Source of the DNA: Acanthacorydalis orientalis
Lineage: Eukaryota; Arthropoda; Insecta; Megaloptera; Corydalidae
Assembly (NCBI GenBank): GCA_034766995.1
Contig: CM068314.1
Span: 11,395,701 to 11,459,700 of the forward strand
Direction of reading: 5' to 3'
DNA: 64,000 nucleotides
Part shown: positions 34,053-44,233 of the stretch, piece by piece
Numbering within the stretch: position 1 is the stretch's first letter
How the letters are laid out: each line of letters starts with the position of its first letter
The notes under the pieces: generated by a model
The model's input: the letters and a program-made list of their open reading frames with translations, nothing else
Told to the model about the DNA's origin: nothing
Databases searched by the model: none
Program-made: the position numbers and the translations under genes

Positions 34053-34883
34053 CTGTATAGTAATTGTATGTGAATTTATTTTTTTAGAATCGATTTAAAT
34101 GCTTTTTTTAATAAAAATAACGACACTGAACATATTTCTAATAAAATATATGTAATTAAGTCTCTTTTATTCAAACAAAATTAAATTATTAATAAAAAGT
34201 TTTCCATATTAGATGAATGATCGTTCATCAAATATCAAAATGGAGAATTTTTTAATATATAATTTTTTTAAAAATCTTGTAGAAGAGCGTGCATAAATAA
34301 TAGAATCAAATCATTTTTTAAACAAAAGCTTTGAATAAATAAAATCTTTCGCCGATATTATCATTTATATTTTTTCATAAGCCTACGGTGTTAACTAGAA
34401 AAAAATTAATGCAATACTAGTTGAAAAGTAAAATCGTTCAAATATTGGTAGGAAAATAGAAAAAAATGTTAACAAAATATCACTATTCTAATTTAAGGTT
34501 CATTAAAATAACAGAAGAATATTGTTATGTTTTTTTGAATAAAATACAGAAATAAACACATACTGAAAACGAATTCAAGGTAAAATGTTAGTCATACCTC
34601 TCAGCAATGTTATGTGAACTAATATGCTTTTTAAGTTATTTTTAAAACTATTATTTAATTTGATTTTTTATGTATAAAAAGTGGAATGATTCATAATAGT
34701 TATTACAGAAAAAATGCTTATTATAATATATAAACATTTTGAGATATTAGATTTTATAAATGAAAAAAATTTGTCTTCTTCTATAAACTAACATGAATGA
34801 TATTTAAGTAAAAAAATGTTAATAATACATCATAATAAAAACAGCAATCCAGCAAAACAAACTACACAAATCCACTCAAGTAC
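34053..34883 (-). other. Intron 17
   Basis: 830 bp of AT-rich sequence with no exon or recognised element. Confidence 0.7.
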
Positions 34884-35315
34884 CTTGATGCATTGGATTA
34901 TAGGCTGGTGAAAGACTTGGTAGACTCGGCGACAAAGACATAGGACTAGGTGTTGTCGGTATTGATATAAAAGGCGCTTTAGAATAATGAGAAGGTTGAG
35001 GTAAAGTATTCCTCTTTCTATATTTTTGATCACCTTCCCACTCAGATGCATCGCTTTCTGACGCAGGTTCGAATTTTGTAGTCTTTGACGATTTTTTTGA
35101 ATGACTGGTCGAGCCATTCATTGTAGCTTTTTTAGTTGTTTCATGTAAAACAGGGAAATCGATATCTCTGCTACGTTTGGGTGGTTCAATGAACGTTTTT
35201 TTAGGTTGTGGTATTTCACCGTTTTTACCTACGCCAGGAAGAACTATACCGAATTCATAACCGAAATCATATTTAAAGTATATTAAACCTGTATCAGGAT
35301 CAATATGTTTCGTGC
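34884..35315 (-). CDS. zormin: Zormin-like exon 17: conserved aromatic/acidic linker
   Basis: This phase 1 to 1 exon of 144 codons begins K-H-I-D-P-D-T-G-L-I-Y-F-K-Y-D-F-G-Y-E-F, a dense aromatic motif that looks highly constrained, followed by G-I-V-L-P-G. After that come K-R-S-R-D-I-D-F-P, an acidic E-S-D-A-S-E-W-E-G-D patch, and a serine/proline-rich tail (S-P-S-L-P-S-L-S-P). I recognise no named domain. Length divisible by three allows skipping without frame loss. Confidence 0.88.
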
Positions 35316-36313
35316 CTGTTAATATAAAAAAGGGGCATTAATGTCTATTCTCCACATTATTTTCTTAATATATTTTTTTAAAAAAGCCAGCCTCGATATT
35401 TATGAATTGTTGGTGGTAAATTAAAAAATACATTCGAATTAAAAAAGTTAAAATTATACTAGAAGTTCTATATGTAAAAATTCTATTTTTTATTATCTTT
35501 CTAATAACGTGAAATTTTGACGTTGATTGTCATATTTATTTGTATTAAATTATTATCATATTTTTATATTAAGAAAAATTTTGAAAAAATACGGATTTTT
35601 TTTAGATATTTTTGAAGTTTTTCTTTCTTTTTTAATGCTATCCTATTGTAATATCATCTATATATTTATAATTTGGTTGAAGTGGGAATATAGTTTCATA
35701 TTCTAGCATGTAATATTTACTGAAGATTTTAAAAAAATAGAAATTGGAAAACATTCTGCCGATAAATTTGATTATATAAAAAATATCAGTAAACAATATG
35801 TAAATCTTTGTAAGAAAACAATCAATTAAAAATAATAAAATTATAATTGAATTTCGCTGATATGGTACAAAAATTTGATTAATTTTTGCAATCCAGTTTT
35901 GACACAATAACTAAATTCACTTTCACAAACGAATTCTTTTTACCAGATGACCGCAATTTTTGTTCTGATCATAAATATTTGATAAATAATCATTGTTTAT
36001 TTTTTTTATTGTTGCTATGAGTATTGCCTAAGATACATTCTGTTTGGATAGTGATTCCAAAACAGAAAATCTTTTTTATTTTTTTGTGCAGATTTTTCTT
36101 CATATCAGCACTAACGATAGTGGAATTGTTACCAAAATTTGTGAAAAAATAATCAAAAAATTATCAAGAATCATTTATTGGACATTTTTGAATAGAAACA
36201 TTTTTTGTGATCTGTGGGATGAAAAAAAATTCGTTTGTGAAACCTAACTAATTCTCATTAAGAAATATGAAAATATAAAAAAGTAATTTTTCATAACAAA
36301 AAAAAAAACTTAC
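35316..36313 (-). other. Intron 16, with fold-back MITE
   Basis: AT-rich intron whose right half (35895-36250) is a family B MITE. The open frames in it are short and not coding. Confidence 0.75.
35895..36250. repeat. Fold-back MITE family B, complete copy
   Basis: Left arm 'aactaaattcactttcaca' then 'aacgaattctttttac'; right arm 'gtgggatgaaaaaaaattcg' then 'tttgtgaaa'. These arms are complementary. Two inner arms, 'ctgatcataaatatttgata' and 'catttattggacatttttga', are also inverted. About 355 bp. Confidence 0.7.
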
Positions 36314-37772
36314 CATGCTGAGCAACTCTAGATTCTTCACGGTAAACTTGCGCATTGCTTCCCTCTCCTCCAGTTGGCCCTGGTGCTTTTAAAATATGTT
36401 TCTGAGGTGTTTTCACATCCGTCATTATATCATTAACAAATTGTTGAGCTTTTGATTTAAATGTATGTGTCATTTCGTTCATATGTTTGGAAGCAATTTT
36501 CGTCGCTGTTTTCGTAGGCACGAATCCATATTCAGGCGGTGAACCAGGCTTAAGATTATTTTCTCCTGTGTGAGATTTAATCACGAGTGGCTGTTGTTGC
36601 TTGACTATTTTCTTTTGTGATGATGATGACGTTTCACTGAATTTCTTTTTCACGTCCATCTTGTAAGATTTGGACACACCATCAGTTTGAGTGATAATTT
36701 TTGAAGGCATTTCAGGTGGTTGTGTGTCAAATTCCATCGGAGTGACGACTCTCTGTTGATGAACTGGGACGCTTGAACAGCGTAGTACAGGAGGTGCTTT
36801 TACTTTTCGATATCTCGGTTCTTCAGTATCACTTTCACCCGGAATCCATTTAGGTTTTATCCTTGCTGATTCAACTTCACTTTCGTAATCGCTTTCTTTA
36901 AATTCTCCTCGTACAAATTTCTTTGGTTGTGGAGGAGCGGGCACGCTACCTCTCCTTGGTCGTTCTGGTTCAACTTTAAATGGAAATGGTTCTAGTGGAG
37001 TTTCTTCTTTTTTCACTTTTTGATCTCCGAATTTAATAACTCGTTTTGTTTGGGAAATATTGACAATTCGATGACAATTTTCAGTGGATTCATTGAAATT
37101 AATTACATTTTGTGTTTCTGTTTGTGTTGCATTATGATAAGGAGTTCCTGTTGTAGACGTATAATAACGAGTTTGTTTCACAGGTGGCGCATAACTTAAT
37201 TCCGGCGGAGATCCCGGTTGAATATAAAACACTTCCTTTTTAACAGCCGGCGTAGCAATAATGACATCATCAATAGTAACTGGTTTAGCGCTTACAGGTT
37301 TCGGTTTGAAAACAATCTGTGAAGTCTGCGATGTTTTAGTTTCATCGCGCTTGATAGTCTGTTGTGCTTTTTCAATCGGTTCGAATTTCGGTCTTGGCGG
37401 ACCAACGATTTGTGGCGGATTGTCAAATTCAGTTGGAGGGGTAGGAGTGCGTGTTCCAGTCGAATAAAATGATTGCCTTCCACTAGGTGTAAGTACTGGA
37501 TGAACTGGTTTATAAGCTCGTTCAGCATCAGCTTCAGTCGGATGCCACACAGGTGGAATTCGACTATCGTAATCGCTTTCAAAATCGCTTTCTTTGAATT
37601 CACCTTTGATGAATTTCGAAGGACTAGGCGGTGGTGGACACTTGACACGTTTTGGTCGTTGAGGTTCTGGTTTGAATGGGAACGGTTCGAGACTAGAATC
37701 ACGGTCTTCTCTGCGAACTTCTTTTTCACTTGTAGTGGAAACACTTTTGACGAAAGATGGAGCCACTAATTC
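36314..37772 (-). CDS. zormin: Zormin-like exon 16: proline-rich repeat exon
   Basis: A single 486-codon exon (phase 0 to 1), starting E-L-V-A-P-S-F-V-K and ending V-A-Q-H-G. It is intrinsically disordered. It has two copies of a module built as P-F-P-F-K-x-E-P-x-R-P, then a proline tract, then G-E-F-K-E-S-D-(F/Y)-E-S, then a basic/tryptophan segment (P-x-W-x-P), then Y-(K/R)-x-V. It also has two P-G-S-P-P-E-(L/Y) motifs. A third copy of the main module lies in exon 15. Role inferred: extensible spacer with short binding motifs in Z-disc/M-line. The donor is ATG|GTAAGT. Confidence 0.92.
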
Positions 37773-38069
37773 CTGTTAAAATATACAAAAAAATTAATAC
37801 ATCTTTTTCAACACACGTGTGAAATTGAACAACAGGTCCATATTAAAAATTTATATTGATATTCGTACAGTAAGATTGAACTGAATAATTCATGAAAAAT
37901 GTTTTTTTTTTTTAAAAAAAAAAAACAAAAAAAATATTTTCAATTTAAATATAATAAAAGAAAATACTATAAATTTGAAAATTTCATTAAAAATCAGGAC
38001 AAATATATCTTTTGATGTAACTGATAATAAATTATGTTTAGCGAGGAAAAGATTAAAAAAAATCATTGA

Positions 38070-38235
38070 AACATATAATGACTTTTTCTCTCATCTCATA
38101 AACCACAAAAATTCAAACCCATAAGCAACAATAAAAAATGATTTAATAATCAATTATTGATTATTTTTGACACAAAGATGTTTTCGGATTATAAAGTGAG
38201 AGAAAAACATTTCTGAAAATGAACTAGTGTCAAAA
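38070..38235. repeat. Fold-back MITE family B, short copy
   Basis: Contains 'ttttctctcatctcataaac', 'aataatcaattattgattat' and 'gattataaagtgagagaaaa', i.e. arms and palindromic centre of the family. Confidence 0.55.
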
Positions 38236-39041
38236 ATATTTTTGACACAAATAGAAATTATTTTTAAAGTAAATATGAAAACCATCAATAATAATTTTTG
38301 TTAAATATCTTCACAGAAAGTTATTTTTATTTAATGTTTGTCTTAAGAAAACAAATCCTTTTGGAATATTTACTATAGTTAAAAAGTAGTTTTGACCTAA
38401 GTAAAAATATGATTAAAAATTAAAAACTTAAATCGATTGTATATGGAACTATTGTTTATTTTATTGCGAATGGAATAATTGAACAAAACTAATAAAAAAT
38501 ATAAGCAAAATAAATTCACTCTTGACACGAATAAAATATACATATAAGTTAAAAAATGGTCACTTTTTCAGATATTAGATAACTCAAAATAATTTACATA
38601 TAAGATACAAAATTAAACTACTTGAATTTTCTATAGATTACTTGCGACTCATTTGTATGTTAATTAAACTAAATGAAGTACAATACAGTATTTATTGTAC
38701 GCGAATATCGAATACGTCATATTTAGAATAGTTAAAAATATGTTATAAGTAAAATTGTAAGTGCTTTTGTATGCTCAGCACGAATGTTTGGAATGTACGT
38801 TGAAATAAATGTATAAAAATAGACATGAATTAAAATAACGTAGAAAAAATTAAAATTTGTCCACTGTTAATTTTATATATAATGTAAAATAAACCAATAC
38901 CAATACATAAAACTTAAATCAAGGACGATCTTTTCTAAATTATTTAATTCACTTTTTGTCTTTATAATTAATGTCATGCGCGGATTTCAATCACATAGAA
39001 TAAGAATTAGTGTATTAATTCATTAAGAAAGATGAATTAGT

Positions 39042-39043
<2 letters not shown>

Positions 39044-39108
<65 letters not shown>
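39044..39108. repeat. (AT)n microsatellite
   Basis: TA run of about 65 bp with single GTA breaks. Confidence 0.95.
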
Positions 39109-39876
39109 GTATATAAATGTGATTGAAAATATTGTATAAGTATAAATCGTTTGAAAGCATTTTGAAAAAAAATACTTATACAATAGTTTTAACCATACTA
39201 TGTACATGTTTTAAAATAAAAAAAAAAATCAAACTGTTAACCAAACATTATATCGACTTACTCACTCGAGGTTAGTAAAATCAGCCTTTTTATAAATACC
39301 ATCCTATTTTTTTTTAAATAGTTTCTTTATATTCAAAGTTTTTAAAAGATATTAACATGTTTTTCAATATGTTGTTCCCAAATATATAGAAAATTATGTA
39401 TTTCAGTGACGATAAAAATATATTCATCTACTTAACTAATTAATAACTGTATGTCTAAAAATGTAACTATTATTTTACATAATATTTTTTATTGATTTAT
39501 TACTTGTACGTGAAATTATTTATAAAGTGTATACTGAGAAAGGATGGTAGTTATATGAAGATAAAATGCAAAATTACCTACATTCGTCTCAAAATCATAA
39601 AAGCATGACGATATTTGTAGTTGCTGTTTAGGATGGATAAGCAAAGTCTTCACTGTACCAATTGTAAACTATAATTTTACCAATTAAAAAAAGCCCATCC
39701 TTAAATTGGTAACTTGACTATCCTGTGTCGATAAAATTTAACAATTGGCTGATGTTAGTTATCGAATATTTCAGAAGAATGATTTAGTATGTTTTTTTTT
39801 ATTTACTTTGGAGACGTTTCGCTATAGAAATCTCTTTGTTGAAAAAAAGAACAGACCGCAAACACAAAATAAATAT

Positions 39877-39882
39877 TTTATT
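39877..39882 (-). terminator. Poly(A) signal for a possible short isoform
   Basis: AATAAA on the minus strand (TTTATT on plus), about 125 nt past the in-frame TGA at 40005-40007. It supports a transcript that ends after exon 15. Confidence 0.35.
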
Positions 39883-40004
39883 TGATCATTTCGTTTAGCA
39901 AGCTAATAATATATACTACAAACAGTAATGACTAATACTAATTACACCAATATCACAACAATAGAATACGATTAGAGATTACACTGCATCTACATTCCCA
40001 CACA

Positions 40005-43000
40005 TCAGACCTTATTGACTGCAGTAGAAGTAGAAGTGAAGTGTTTCTTTTCGGATTTCTGCTCAAACTTTTGTTGCATTTTAGGTATAAAATGAGGTTT
40101 GGGAGCAGAAGTCTCGACCGTTGTTTTCTGTTGGTATTTCTGTTCAGAACTCTTTTCTGCAAAGTGTGTAAATTTGTGTGTTCTAGAATATTCTTCGGTT
40201 TTCAACGATTTTCTATACAGTGTGAACGGTTCGTCTGTATCTGCCATATAACCACTTTCTGGCTGTATTTTCGGTTTCATTTTCGGTGATTCCGATTTTG
40301 GTTTTGGTGGTTCAGCTTGAACGTATTCTGGTGGTGTGCCCGGTTTTAATGGCGGCGAAGCCTGTTTAGGTGCTGGTATTGGTTGCGGTTTTTTAATATC
40401 AGAAAATTTACTCACTTGATGTTTTGTATGTTTATATATTTTCTGTGTTGTAATATCTTTTTTTATTTCTTTCGTCGCTATTTCAGTATCAATTAGTGGT
40501 CGCGGAGGACCTTCAAACTGTGGTGGTCTTTCAAATTTTGTTGGTGGTAAAGGTTCTGGATCAGTAGACCGAGAACGAACGACAGCTGGAGCGCTCGGTG
40601 GACGCACGCGACGAAAAGTTGAATGATCTTCAGTATCGCTTACATACGGTTTCCATTTAGGTTTAATTCTCGAAGACGAATCACTTTCGTAATCACTTTC
40701 TACAAATTCTCCTTTAATAAATTTGGATGGCGTCGCAGGTGGTGGAGGACGAGGAGATTTTGGTTTTTCCGGTCCTACTCTAAACGGAAACGGTTCTAAT
40801 TGAGGAAAAGGCTCAAATGGTTTCGAATCAATTTTGATTGACTTCGCAGGCACAGGTGGAGGTGGTTGAGTTTGTTCCATACGTGGAGGAAGTGGTGGAG
40901 GGAGAGTTTTTTCCTGTTTAGGAGTCTGTGGCGGAGGTGGAATAGTTCTCACAGCGCCAGGAAGAACACGAGTTGGCTGCTTTTCCAAATTCTTCTCCAG
41001 ATCTTGTTCAATCGTTTCCACGTACGATTGACGTCGTTCCTTTGGTGGCTCCGCAAATCCGATTTCTGGAGGCGGACCTGGTTCCAAATACACTTCATCA
41101 GTAATATCTTGCACTGAAATAGGTCTTACAATAGGTTCAACTTTAGGAAATGTATGTTTTATCGGAGGGAGTGGTCTTCTTTCTGGTTCTGGCTCACTGA
41201 TCGGAGGCCAAGATTTTTTTAATTCTGAAGGCCTTAAATTTTTTTCTTCCACAACTGATTCAGAATGCATCTCAGAATGCTGCACATCTACGTGTCTAGT
41301 GATTTTCTCTGTGGTTACAGTCTGTTCAGGTATTTTTGAAAAATGAGACACTGTCGATTCTGAAATATAATGTTGGACAGGATGAGTGAACTGTACTGGT
41401 GCAATCGGTTTGGAAGATGATGAATATGATTCAGTTTTAAAAGCAGTTTTTGTAACTTTGGAGACAGACTCAAATTTCGATGACTCGGATTTTATTTCTT
41501 CGTGTGGCCACTTTTTCTCTACAGTAGTTTGAGCAGACCACGGAGGAGTGATTTTTTCTCCTTCGCTCGGTTGCGGTGGCCACGATTTTTGTAAATGAGA
41601 ACCTGGATGTTTATGAGCCCATATTTTATCCATTGCTAGTCCCTCAGCAGATGGTTTGTCAATAGAAGATGCAGGTGTCACAGGTTTAATGTATGAAGTT
41701 TTATCCAAAGTAGAATGAGTTGATACATGTGAAATTGGTTTAAAATCTACAGACGGTTGTTGTGCCCATTGCTTCTCAATTGTATAACTTTCTGATGATT
41801 GTTTTGTAGATGAGAAACTAGTGATTTCAGGTGATGGTGCTTTATGAGGTATCCATAGTTTTTCCATTTCCAACGCTTCGGCTGATGGTCTTGGAGACAA
41901 TGGGCGAGTCGATATATCTGCCTGAGGCCGATAAACCGGTATGGTTGTTGTAATTGGTGTAAATGTGCTTACAGGTGGTTGTACTGGTCTATATATTGGT
42001 TCAGGTAGAGATACCACTGGTTGTGCAGGTTCAGGCAAAGGCGCGTGATAAATAGGCGCTGGTTTTTGTACAGGTATGCTTTTTATTTCTGGTTCAAATT
42101 TAACTGGTTTAAATCTTGACGGTGGCAGGGTGCCTTCATCGAATCCAGTGGTTGGTAACTTTTTAACAAGCGTTACGTTTTCAGATACTTCTTTTTGTAT
42201 GATTTCTTCTTTGATTTCTTCTTTAGGTTTAGAAGGAAATATTTTCACTGCCCCTAACGGTACGTCTAAAGGAGACAGGTCTTTATGTACCTCTTCTAAA
42301 TGTTTTATTTTTTGAGTTACATCTTTCGTTTTCATTGGAGTCTCAGGCTTAGGCATAAATCCTATTTCTGGCGGAGGTTCTGGCACTAAATTAAATTCAT
42401 TTAAGACACTATACGCTTCAGTGGAAGACAATGTTTCTACCTTTTTAGGTTCTGGGAACGGTTCTGGTTTGGGCATTTTTGTATATGTGGGACCTGGTTG
42501 TTTAGGAAGAATTTTCTGTACGCATACTTCTGTCACTTCTTGCTGTGGTTGATCGATGTTTACACTTTCATATTTTGTATATGCTTCAGCCGCTACGGGT
42601 GCAAACGTTTGTGCTGGAATTTTACTTGGAGGTGGTTGTTCTTCTAATTTTGATTTAAAAAAGCTGTAAGCAGTTTCTTTAGTTATTGAAGAAGTGTCAA
42701 CGTTGCTGTCTTCTTTAACTTCCTCTTGTGCTTTTTCTTTAGGTTGTGTATCAATTATTTTATCTTCAGGTTCAACTGGTTCTTGATGTGTAATCGGCTC
42801 TTCCGGTATAGAAATATGATCAACATCATGTAAATACTCATGTGTTCTGAATTTTATTTCATCTGAAACATGAGTCGACACTTTTTCAAAATCTGTTGAA
42901 ACTTTAACGTCGTCTTGAACTTTCGGTTTTTCTATTTCAATTGGTATTTCATGAATAATACTATCAGTTTCAACTTTCGTTTCTTTAACATCGATTACTT

Positions 43001-43337
43001 TTTGTACGACCGGTTCTGGTGTTTTCGGTTTTTCAACCTGTACAGGAATTATTTGTGGTTTCGTTTCAGTTATTGGTAACGGCTTTAAGTCTGGAAACGG
43101 TTCTGAAGTGTGCTCCATTCTGAATGTAACCAGTTTTTCAGTTTTATGACTACTGTGAACTGTGGTCGAGACTTCTGTAGAAGAAGTAATAGACGTTGGA
43201 GGGAGTTGAACAGGAGTGGGAATCGAAAAAGGTACTGGTGAAATAGGTTTTTCAATTTTTTGTTCAATGGATATAGGCACAACTTTTTCTGTTGTAGTTG
43301 TCGTGTCAATCTTTGTTGACTCAGAAGCAGTAGATTT
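40005..43337 (-). CDS. zormin: Zormin-like exon 15: giant proline-rich exon (1109 codons)
   Basis: Starts phase 0 at an acceptor TTATCACAG (43338). The protein is disordered, rich in P, E, K, S and T. It contains two copies of a module P-P-P-E-I-G-F ... P-G-A-V (or L-G-A-V) ... P, a third copy of the P-F-P-F ... G-E-F-V-E-S-D-Y-E-S-D module shared with exon 16, and W-bearing motifs (M-E-K-L-W, M-D-K-I-W, K-S-W-P-P, K-K-W-P). The frame closes with TGA at 40005-40007; a weak donor AAG|GTCTGA at 40011 would join in phase 0 to exon 16. It may therefore be an alternative terminal exon or a cassette. Role inferred: elastic or scaffold spacer of the sarcomere. Confidence 0.9.
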   Translation of the reverse strand, partial: KSTASESTKIDTTTTTEKVVPISIEQKIEKPISPVPFSIPTPVQLPPTSITSSTEVSTTVHSSHKTEKLVTFRMEHTSEPFPDLKPLPITETKPQIIPVQVEKPKTPEPVVQKVIDVKETKVETDSIIHEIPIEIEKPKVQDDVKVSTDFEKVSTHVSDEIKFRTHEYLHDVDHISIPEEPITHQEPVEPEDKIIDTQPKEKAQEEVKEDSNVDTSSITKETAYSFFKSKLEEQPPPSKIPAQTFAPVAAEAYTKYESVNIDQPQQEVTEVCVQKILPKQPGPTYTKMPKPEPFPEPKKVETLSSTEAYSVLNEFNLVPEPPPEIGFMPKPETPMKTKDVTQKIKHLEEVHKDLSPLDVPLGAVKIFPSKPKEEIKEEIIQKEVSENVTLVKKLPTTGFDEGTLPPSRFKPVKFEPEIKSIPVQKPAPIYHAPLPEPAQPVVSLPEPIYRPVQPPVSTFTPITTTIPVYRPQADISTRPLSPRPSAEALEMEKLWIPHKAPSPEITSFSSTKQSSESYTIEKQWAQQPSVDFKPISHVSTHSTLDKTSYIKPVTPASSIDKPSAEGLAMDKIWAHKHPGSHLQKSWPPQPSEGEKITPPWSAQTTVEKKWPHEEIKSESSKFESVSKVTKTAFKTESYSSSSKPIAPVQFTHPVQHYISESTVSHFSKIPEQTVTTEKITRHVDVQHSEMHSESVVEEKNLRPSELKKSWPPISEPEPERRPLPPIKHTFPKVEPIVRPISVQDITDEVYLEPGPPPEIGFAEPPKERRQSYVETIEQDLEKNLEKQPTRVLPGAVRTIPPPPQTPKQEKTLPPPLPPRMEQTQPPPPVPAKSIKIDSKPFEPFPQLEPFPFRVGPEKPKSPRPPPPATPSKFIKGEFVESDYESDSSSRIKPKWKPYVSDTEDHSTFRRVRPPSAPAVVRSRSTDPEPLPPTKFERPPQFEGPPRPLIDTEIATKEIKKDITTQKIYKHTKHQVSKFSDIKKPQPIPAPKQASPPLKPGTPPEYVQAEPPKPKSESPKMKPKIQPESGYMADTDEPFTLYRKSLKTEEYSRTHKFTHFAEKSSEQKYQQKTTVETSAPKPHFIPKMQQKFEQKSEKKHFTSTSTAVNKV

Positions 43338-43490
43338 CTGTGATAAAATTTTCAATGTATCTTATTTAATAAAATGCTTCTACATCTTAAATATTTTTTC
43401 GAGTATTTAAAAAATAAATACGTAACATATACAAATATATATATATATATCCGATTGGAATGTGAAGATTACATAAAACTTTGAACTTAC

Positions 43491-43651
43491 CAGCCTTTCT
43501 TGCTCTTCAATGTCTTCAAAAATTAACGTTTTAACAACTTCAACCATCGTGTCTGGCGTTGGTTCAAATACTGCAAAGTCTGCAATACTTTGAGCTTCTC
43601 CGCCGGCATTCGTAGCGCGTACCATGAATTTTCCAGTATGATTAAATGAAG
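43491..43651 (-). CDS. zormin: Zormin-like exon 14: end of Ig domain 7
   Basis: 161 nt, phase 1 to 0. Encodes the F-G region of an Ig domain, A-S-F-N-H-T-G-K-F-M-V-R-A-T-N-A-G-G-E-A, in which the usual F-strand cysteine is Val. A linker with E-D-I-E-E-Q-E-R-L follows. The donor is CTG|GTAAGT. Confidence 0.9.
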
Positions 43652-43751
43652 CTAAAATTAAAACATTTAATTAATAAACAAATGTGTTTATCAAATAGTA
43701 ACTATCGACAGAATTAACAAAAAATAAATATTAAATGTAACATAAAAGTAC

Positions 43752-43955
43752 CTTTTTCAATTACAAGAGAATGACAATTTCCTTGCGTTTTCAATCTGAA
43801 TTCCTTATGATCTGGCGTAATTTGACAGCCATCTTTGTACCACGTTACTGTAGGATCAGGTGTTCCTGTTATTTCTACTTCCATTACGACACGGTCACCT
43901 TTTTTAACAACTTGAGCTTGTAGACGACGACCGAATACAGGCGGGAATACAGTTT
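43752..43955 (-). CDS. zormin: Zormin-like exon 13: first part of Ig domain 7
   Basis: 204 nt, phase 1 to 1. F-P-P-V-F-G-R-R-L-Q A strand; B strand V-V-M-E-V-E-I without the usual cysteine; C strand V-T-W-Y-K-D-G with the core tryptophan; E strand C-H-S-L-V-I-E. Together with exon 14 this Ig has neither disulphide cysteine. Confidence 0.9.
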
Positions 43956-44233
43956 CTAAAATTTTAATTTAATTGTTTGTGCAAAATTTACAACTAATTT
44001 ATCAAAGATCATATTAAAAACATTTAAAACGTCTATAAATATTTATTTAAGTATTTTCAAATATTACTTGCAATTTAATCAATAAATATATAACGTAATG
44101 TTTTTTTTAAATACTGTTGTCATTTTACATAAATTTGTATTGTAATAATATACAAATTGGTATTACAAAAAAACCTTACTTTATTTTAAGTCTGTTAATT
44201 TCAAATAGTTCATATTTCCAAAAAGTTACTTAC

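Larger units (their letters stand above)
37773..40010 (-). other. Intron 15 / alternative 3' region
   Basis: 2.2 kb between the two proline-rich exons. It contains a family B MITE (38070-38235), an (AT)n tract (39044-39108) and, next to exon 15, a stop codon and poly(A) signal. No exon is seen otherwise. Confidence 0.7.

Noticed and set aside
36044..36247. 67-codon plus-strand frame
   Set aside because: It falls inside a fold-back MITE copy and has counterparts only as repeat sequence.
37261..37769. Plus-strand and other-frame ORFs over the proline-rich exons (also 40041, 40866, 42076, 43085, 43216)
   Set aside because: They are shadows of exons 15 and 16; the minus-strand frame has the repeats, splice sites and phase.
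39590..39720. Donor-like GTAATT after GACGAATGTAG on the minus strand, suggesting an extra exon in intron 15
   Set aside because: No acceptor or open frame in a matching phase was found.
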